Positions 57,428 to 64,000 of a stretch of 64,000 nt of DNA are shown piece by piece (the first letter of the stretch is position 1; each line of letters starts with the position of its first letter). The stretch comes from Cyanophora paradoxa (lineage: Eukaryota > Glaucocystophyceae > Cyanophorales > Cyanophoraceae): the NCBI GenBank assembly GCA_004431415.1, contig QPMI01000005.1, forward strand, positions 930,001 to 994,000, given 5' to 3'. The position numbers and the translations under genes are program-made. The notes below the pieces were generated by a model. It had not been told where the DNA came from. It saw only the letters and a program-made list of their open reading frames with translations, and did not search any database.

Positions 57428-59075
57428 ACGGGCCGGCCCGCAGCGCGAGGCGCACGCGGGAAGGGGCCAGGCTGGAGTTCGCCGGCCGTGGAGGCGGCCG
57501 GCGCTGCGGGGACAGCCCGGGGGCCACAGCGAGACGCGCGCAGCCCCGGAACTCCTTGCACGGGGCCCACAGCGCTAAGCGCTCGCGGGCTTGTCTCACA
57601 GCGAGGTGCTCGCGAGACCCGTGCTCCTGGTCGAAGCTCGCCGGCCGCGGGCGCGGCCGGGGTCCGCCGGGGCGGAACGGGCCGCAGCGAAAAACGCGCG
57701 CGGCCGCCGAACTCCGAGTACGGCCCACAGCTTGAAAGCACGCGGGCCGTCCCGCCGCGCGAGGCGCACGCAGGTGTGGAGGGCCAGGTTGGGAGTTGCC
57801 GGCCGAGGGAGGGCCGGTGCCGCCGCAGCAGCCCGGGGCCACAGCGAGACGCGCGCGGCCCCGGAACTCCTTGCACGGGGCCCACAGCGCCAAACGCTCG
57901 CGGGCGGTCTCACAGCGAGGTGCTCGCGAGACCCGTGCTCCTGGTCGAAGTTCGCCGGCCGCGAGCGCGGCCGGGCTCCGTCGGGGACGGGGCGGGCCGC
58001 AGCGAGGGCCGCGCGCGGCCTCCGAACTCCGAGTAGGGGGCCCGCAGCGCGAGGCGCCCGCGGGCCGTCCCGCAGCGCGAGGCGCACGCGGAGATGAAGG
58101 CCCAGGTTGGGAGTTGCCGGCCGAGGGAGGGCCGGTGCCGCCGCAGCAGCCCGGGGCCACAGCGAGACGCGCGCAGCCCCGGAACTCCTTGCACGGGGCC
58201 CACAGCGTCGAGCGCTCGCGGGCGGTCTCACAGCGAGGTGCTCGCGAGACCCGTGCTCCTGGTCGAAGCTCGCCGGCCGCGGGCGCGGCCGGGGTCCGCC
58301 GGGGCGGAACGGGCCGCAGCGAAAAAACGCGCGCGGCCGCCGAGCTCCGAGTACGGCCCACAGCTTGAATGCACGCGGGCCGTCCCGCAGCGCGAGGCGC
58401 ACGCAGGTGTGAAGGGCCAGGTTGGAAGTTGCCGGCCGAGGGAGGGCCGGTGCCGCCGCAGCAGCCCGGGGCCACAGCGAGACGCGCGCGGCCCGGAACT
58501 CCTTGCACGGGGCCCACAGCGCCAAGCGCTCGCGGGCGGTCTCACAGCGAGGTGCTCGCGAGACCCGTGCTCCTGGTCGAAGTTCGCCGGCCGCGGGCGC
58601 GGCCGGGCTCCGTCGGGGACGGGGCGGGCCGCAGCGAGGCCGCGCGCGGCCTCCGAACTCCGAGTAGGGGCCCGCAGCGCGAGGCGCCCGCGGGCCGTCC
58701 CGCAGCGCGAGGCGCACGCGGGGTTGAGGGCCAGGTTGGGAGATGCCGGCCGAGGGAGGGCCGGTGCCGCCGCAGCGGCCCGGGGCCACAGCGAGACGCG
58801 CGCGGCCCCCGGAACTCCTTGCACGGGGCCCACAGCGCCAAGCGCTCGCGGGCGGCCTCACAGCGAGGTGCTCGCGAGGCCCGTGCACCTGGTCGAAGTT
58901 CGCCGGCCGCGGGTGCGGCCGGACTCCGTCGGGGACGGGGCGGGCCGCAGCGAGGGGCGCGCGCGGCCTCCGAACTCCGAGTACGGGGCCCCACAGCGCG
59001 CACGCTCGCGGGGCCGTCCTGCAGCGCGAGGCGCACGCGGGAGCCGTACTCCGTCGTCTCCCCGGGCCGCGCGAG
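57362..59075. repeat. Tandem array of ~316-bp units in the retrotransposon leader
   Basis: The landmark GCGAGGTGCTCGCGAG begins at 57601, 57915, 58233, 58547 and 58863 (spacing 314, 318, 314, 316), with partial units at both ends. Units 1 and 3 share CGGGGTCCGCCGGGGCGG, while units 2, 4 and 5 share the CTCCGTCGGGGACGGGGCGG type, so the array is built of about 632-bp dimers. Within a unit, CACAGCG(n)AGCGC-like words repeat about every 80-110 bp. All long open frames here are G+C artefacts. Confidence 0.85.
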
Positions 59076-59655
59076 CGGCCCGGGCACCGACCGCCGGGGG
59101 CCGGGATGACCCAGCCCCGGTCGACGGAGGTGGGCCTACAGCGCGGGCGCTCGCGGGCCGAGGCGATCCTGCGCGGGATCCGCCGGGGCGCCGAGGATGC
59201 GCGGCCGGCCATCGCGTCGAGTTGGTCTCGACATGCGCGCAGGTGATGGTCAGCCAACCGACGGGAATCAGGTGGCGAGGTGCGGTAGCCGCTTAACGGA
59301 AAGGAGAGGCCGGTGGCCGCGGATTGACGATGGGCCCCCGGAATAGCCTTCGCTATACGCTAGCGAGGCGGGCGAGCCCGGTCGTGAACCCACGTACCGC
59401 CGTGGCAGTAAGGAACTAACGCTAAGCGGGAACCGCCACCCGCCGACGATTCCGGCAGGATTGCTGGAGAGAGGGTGCCTTCGGGCCAGCCGTCGACGCA
59501 GAACTGCTGCACGGTTGCTGCTGCGCGGTTGCGCCGCAGATAATCTTCGGCTAGTGGGCTCCAGCTGACGCCGGGAAGGCCTGTGGCCGGAAGGGCTGGG
59601 ATGGTCGGCGGTCGGGCCGACATGGTGAGCTGACGTGCTAGCAGTGCTGGCTGTG

Positions 59656-59971
59656 GCGATTTCGCTTCGCCGCTGGTCGCTTCGTGGCCTGGGGCGGCCG
59701 CGAGCGAGGCTGGGCGTGAAGGGAAACCCCGAATCAGCGTACCCCCCGGAGCTCGGCGGCTTCAAGCCCGCCGGCTCGGCCCAACGGCTAGCTCAGCTAG
59801 TCCCTTGCGGGACGCTCGCTGCAGCCTGCTGCTTATCCCGTGCTCGCCTCGCGCCGCTCCGCGGCTAGCGAGTCGCTCAGCTCTTTCGTGCCTGGCGCTC
59901 GGCTACGGTCTTCTTTGTTCGCATTCCGTCGGTGCAAAACTCGATTTACGCATTGAGAGCGCAAATCCCGA
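59656..59971 (-). repeat. Split direct repeat A1 (316 bp), 5' end of the retrotransposon
   Basis: Matches A2 with one substitution. Position 59971 is taken as the outer boundary because the match to A2 stops there, at the A2/B1 joint. The 59080-59655 stretch between the tandem array and A1 holds no gene. Confidence 0.85.
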
Positions 59972-60481
59972 GGCGCCACTGCCTACGGAGCAACCCGTGG
60001 GCAGTTCATCGTCAACATCAGCCCGGCACGATCGGCGACCAGCAGCGATGCGGGCGCATCGACAGTAGCTCTAGAACATCATTTCAGCGTCGATCGGCGA
60101 CCCCCGCGCACCGGCGAGCCCGGATCGGCATGCGATCGGGACGCACACAGCGATCAGCCACAGCGAGCCGGCAGGCTCTCCGTCAGCTCACCGAAAACGT
60201 AGAACTAGCTCTTGAGAACTGCTAAATGCGGTCGGACGCGCCCTCCCGTCGCCCTCGCCGACGGACGTCGCAGATCTTGTCCGGATCTCGGAGGGACAAC
60301 CTCGATGCCCATGCTAGTACGCGCCCCCTGCGGCGCCGCGCCGCGCGCACGGCCTCGCGCAGACGAAAGAAGACCTGTACGATGACCGGCGACCCGCGAG
60401 CCTCGCCCAAGACCGAGGCGTACATCGAGCCTGGTCGATCGGCCGTGCTGGCCCTCGCGAGCCTTGCACCCCGAGCCCGGC
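59972..60481. other. No recognisable gene
   Basis: G+C-rich, with overlapping open frames on both strands and no protein pattern. It directly flanks the retrotransposon. Confidence 0.4.
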
Positions 60482-60769
60482 GCTCCGCGCCCGAGTTCAT
60501 CATGGCCTGTGCTGTCGCTGCGCACGCGCACGGCCTCCCGGGGTGCGCGCCGCGCCTCGCCCGTGAGATTTGATCTGCTGGGGTCGGCAGATTTGATCTG
60601 CTGGGGTCGGCCGCGGACCTCGCTCGCTCCGCGCCCGAGTTCATCATGGCCCGTGCTGTCGCTGCGCACGCGCTCGGCCTCCCGGGGTGCGCGCCGCGCC
60701 TCGCCCGTGAGATTTGATCTGCTGGGGTCGGCAGATTTGATCTGCTGGGGTCGGCCGCGGACCTCGCTC
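60482..60769. repeat. Tandem duplication of 144 bp with an internal doubled 22-23-bp word
   Basis: 60482-60625 and 60626-60769 are near-identical (two substitutions noticed). Each contains GAGATTTGATCTGCTGGGGTCGG followed by a second AGATTTGATCTGCTGGGGTC. Confidence 0.85.
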
Positions 60770-61045
60770 GCGCCGCGCGGCACTAAGCGCGGGCGGCCGC
60801 CGGCCACCTATAGAGCCCGGCGAGCCGCTCGCACGCAGATCTTTCAGCGGAGGAGACGTGGGGCAGCCGCGTGGCTTAGCCTGGCGCCCACGGCCGCGGG
60901 CTGAGGTTCTGGCTCAGCGCGGTTACGACTGGGCGTGCTGCTCTCGCAAATAAAGCGCAAACACGATCCGGGGGCAGATTGCTCCGGTTTCGTGCGATGT
61001 GAGCTTGCTCACCTCGGCTGCCTGCGGCACCGAGCGACGGCCGGA

Positions 61046-61292
61046 GAGAAAGCGAACCGGGACCGAGGCAGACTGCTCGAGTCACCGCTGCATCGCTAGC
61101 CGCCCGAAGCAGCGCTCTACTACTGCGTAGTGAGCCTGTCTTCTTGAAAGGGCGTGCTTGATCAGCCGACGATGGAGATGAGAGAAAGCGAACCGGGACC
61201 GAGGCAGACTGCTCGAGTCACCGCTGCATCGCTAGCCACCCGAAGCAGCGCTCTACTACTGCGTAGTGAGCCTGTCTTCTTGAAAGGGTGTG
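61046..61292. repeat. Direct repeat of 113 bp separated by 21 bp
   Basis: 61046-61158 recurs at 61180-61292 with about three substitutions. It contains GCAGCGCTCTACTACTGCG and CCTGTCTTCTTGAAAGGG. The function is unknown. Confidence 0.8.
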
Positions 61293-64000
61293 CTCGACCG
61301 TGGACGGCGAGGACGCTGGAATCCGAGCGTGGACATTCTGCGCGATAAGCTTGGCTTTACGCTGCGAGCTTTTCGTGTGAAGAATGTCCCCCGGAATTTT
61401 GTGTGAAGAATGTCCTCTGTACTCTATAGCTAGTGCAGACTCTTGGCCAGAACACTGAGATCACGAGCTCGAGCTCCGAGCTCGAGGCTTTTTCGAATTC
61501 ACGCCGACCAGCGCGCAGCGCTCGTGACCCGGTGACCGCGCCGCGCGAGATGATCAGCTGCGCATGCAGGCCTCGCCCAATTGCAATTGCAATTTCTGAG
61601 CTATCCGGCGCCTGGTACACCGGTGACTCATGATCAGTTCGGCCCTGATCACTGATCATATGCATGAGCCTAGCTCTGATCCAGATCCGGAGCATATGCA
61701 TGCCAGCCGCTGATCATGAGCTGCGTGCATGCCGCTGCAGCCTGGCAGGCTCCACGGCTAGCTGCTCAGGAACACATGTACAACCAGTACTGCCATATGC
61801 ATGGCAAGGCTGCAAAACAAAAGCCTGGAGACGTCGACAGAGCTCGCGATCGATCGAGGCCCAATTGCAAGCTCGAGCGCTAGCTCCGGCTCCAGCCCAA
61901 GGCCTACTAGGCGTGAATCCCGCGGCCCGGCCGCGACCACCAGCTGCTGATCATGAGCCGCGGCAGCCGGCCCTAGGCCTCACGCTGCCAGGCTGCGCGC
62001 TAAAAGTGGCATCACCGCCTTGAATTCTCTCCAAGATTCTATTGCAAGCACCGCGGACGGTGCTAGCAAGAAGGGGGAGTGGACGCCGTGAGGGCAAACA
62101 GGGCAAGCCGCAAAATCAAAGGCTCGATTGCGAGCTCGAGCTCGTGGCCCGGCTGCGCGCGCGGCCCAGCGACGTGCCTTCGAATTCAAGGCTCTAGCTA
62201 CGGGGCGACCCCGGCTCCAGCGCTAGCCTTAATTACACTGCACATGCTACTGTAGGCACAGCTCAGTCCCCCGAGCCCTCAGGGCCTGGGCCCTCGGAGA
62301 GCGGACCCTAGCCTGATCATGAAGCCCATCTGAGCTTGCTGTTCGCACGAGCCGCTGAGCTTCAAAGGCTTTTCAGAAGCTCCGGTTCTCGCTCCGGGAC
62401 ATCACCGGGTACCTGCCTGCAGGCTGCCGCTGCTTTCTCGTGGGCTCAAACACCAGCCCCGGGCTCGCTCAAGCTTCTGGCCACGAGCGTCAGCGCCGGC
62501 CGCGGGGAAGCCGGCCGGCTCAAGCTCGAGCTCGCTGGGAGAGTCGCCGCTGCGGCCCAGGTTCAGCCACCAAGCCTAGCTATAGGCCATGAAGCCTTGA
62601 GGCTGCAAGCCGCGTTACAGCTGAGCCTGTGACCGGCCCGGATCTCGAGTCTCAGATCATCGGATCTAGATCTAGAGGTCGCACACAAGACGCCCCTCTC
62701 GCACTCACAGCCTTGAACTTGGGCTCCGTGGCTCGCGATCCGATGATCGCCAAGTTGGGCGTGCATGCCGCCAAGTGCCGCCGGGCCGATCATTACGCCA
62801 GTGCCCCGCACGGCCGTCGAATTGTACCCACGGCTGGGCAGCAGCCGCCGCCAGGGTCTATAGCGAGGCCCATGGCTCGCCCTCGGCGTGCCACGCGTAC
62901 GGTGCACTTCAAATCGCTTTTCGCAGTGCCGCCGTAGCGCGAGCTGCCAGCGTACTGCTTATCCGCCGGGCTATCATGGTATACCGTTTTCGCAGCAGGG
63001 CCCTTCGGGATCCGATGATCCGGCCCGCGAAACCGGGAAATTCACCCCGCACGAGCCTCGAGCTCGGCCGCGGAGGCCCCTTGCCTTCGACCCCCTACGA
63101 GTTTTCTTGCGGTGAAGCATGCGAAATTCGAATGACTCCGACGGCGCCGTGCTGGCGTCGCCTGCCGCTGCGTGCACAGCTGCAGCTGCCGATCGGCGTT
63201 GCAAGCACGGATCCAATTGCAACGCCCAGCAAGCACGGGTCCAAGCACGGATCCCTACAAGCTTAAGGCCCAGCCGCTGGCGGCGCCTCGCGCGCCAAGC
63301 CTGTCCCCTGCGGCTTCGATTCCTGGCCAGGGCCCCACAACCCAGCGGCCACGCGCTTCGCGGCTGCAAATCGCTTTGCATTCGCAAACCGAACTCGGCT
63401 GCAGCTGCAGCTGCACTCAGTGACTGCGGCAGCTGGGCACGGACTCAGATCGCAACTGCAGCTAGCGCTGACTACCCCGCGCCGTGGCACCCGGCCCGTG
63501 GCAGCTAATTCGAAGCGAAAAGCCTCCTCGGCCCCCCAAGCTGCCGCTTGAGCTCCTGCAACCCGCGGCCCTGGCCCAGTAGCGCGGCCTGGGGCTCAGC
63601 GGCTGGTCATGAGCCTCGGAGATCTAGCGAATGCCCTGCGAGCCCGGGCGCATGTACAGCGCCGGAACCTCGCGATCGCGTGCGCAGCCGCGGCCACGAT
63701 CGACTCGCAATATCGATCGGCGAGCTCGAGGCCCGGCCGCCGGGCGCATCACCCTCGCCGAATAGGCGCGCGCTTGGCTGCGAGCACCACGGCGGTGCTG
63801 GCGACCTGGCCGCTGAGTGGCCGCCGGACTCGGGACGCGCGAGGCTGCACAAGCCGACCGCCGGACGTAACCGCCGGCGCCGGCGCCCTGAGCCTCCTCG
63901 AACGCAACCCCGCTGCAGCCGTCCTCTTAAGCCTGCGCCCGCCGCCCCAGCGCTAGCGGCATATTTTCGCGACCGAGCGCGAAACTAGGTCCCAAGACTC
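61293..64000. other. Gene-free, palindrome-rich DNA
   Basis: No coding pattern on either strand despite many open frames. Short self-complementary words (GATC, CATG, GAGCTC, CAATTG, GCATGC, CTAG, CTGCAG) are densely packed, often overlapping, for example around 61570-61600, 61630-61700 and 61800-61880. The same vocabulary is seen at 10.4-15.2 kb. Confidence 0.45.

Larger units (their letters stand above)
48245..59971 (-). mobile_element. Ngaro/PAT-like tyrosine-recombinase retrotransposon with split direct repeats
   Basis: Read on the minus strand the order is A1 (59971-59656), leader with tandem repeats, gag, RT-RNase H, tyrosine recombinase, B1 (50327-49768), A2 (49768-49453), an extra 648 bp, B2 (48804-48245). 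The A1 ... B1-A2-B2 layout and YR instead of a DDE integrase define the DIRS order; direct rather than inverted repeats and no visible methyltransferase favour Ngaro/PAT over DIRS proper. B1 and B2 appear identical and A1/A2 differ at one base, so insertion looks recent. Such elements integrate by recombination without target-site duplication, and none is evident. It lies next to the break in the giant gene. Confidence 0.8.

Noticed and set aside
57121-59296. Several ORFs of 180-550 residues on both strands
   Set aside because: They are frames through the 316-bp tandem array; the protein repeats only mirror the DNA repeats.
1-64000. CRISPR arrays, tRNA or rRNA genes
   Set aside because: No regularly spaced repeat-spacer pattern, cloverleaf with a tRNA-like T arm, or rRNA core sequence was noticed; the iterons at 5.96-6.2 kb are too few and degenerate to be CRISPR.

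Overview
The window is a piece of a unicellular eukaryote genome (protist or alga). It combines short spliceosomal introns, a large secreted multidomain gene, a tyrosine-recombinase retrotransposon and, at the left end, an A+T-rich block of tightly packed intronless genes that looks viral. I cannot name the species. A stray exon resembling the ciliary protein IFT56 suggests a flagellated lineage.

Layout. (1) 1-6626: A+T-rich virus-like block. It has an H-type-lectin-like C-terminus open to the left edge, four tandem paralogous fibre-like proteins (two with C1q-like heads, two with another head), a small phage-like accessory protein, a zinc-ribbon protein, a 49-residue minus-strand ORF and an S-adenosylmethionine decarboxylase (SpeD) homologue with its catalytic Ser/His/Cys spacing intact. 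It ends in about 1.2 kb of repeats and a 26-bp-arm hairpin exactly where host-type sequence begins. (2) 6627-9918: 3' ends of two paralogous membrane-protein genes (multipass segment plus Pro/Ser-rich acidic tail); the first is cut by the viral block, the second is only a tail. (3) 9919-14116: gene-poor DNA with an IFT56-like exon, MITE-like elements and simple repeats. (4) 14117-36319: an 11.1-kb tandem duplication. Each copy holds an upstream region and the 5' part of a giant signal-peptide gene. (5) The second copy runs on to about 47996 as one long multi-exon gene with LamG, FN3/PPC-like, WD40, CUB-like, IPT/TIG and parallel beta-helix regions; its 3' end is missing. (6) 48245-59971: a Ngaro/PAT-like retrotransposon on the minus strand with split direct repeats (A1 ... 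B1-A2-B2), gag, RT-RNase H and tyrosine recombinase, and a tandem array in its leader. (7) 59972-64000: tandem repeats and palindrome-rich DNA without recognisable genes.

The membrane-protein tails at 6.6-9.9 kb are the kind of C-terminus I would expect for the giant gene at 26-48 kb, so the locus may be a tandem family of giant adhesion/receptor-like genes repeatedly broken by insertions; that link is inference. The two 11.1-kb copies differ, as far as I can see, only by 17 one-base length changes, mostly in short homopolymers. Every shorter version lies between 20.4 and 29.6 kb, around the duplication junction, which points to an unpolished stretch. Frameshifts there, and probably those in the retrotransposon gag, should not be read as biology without checking reads.
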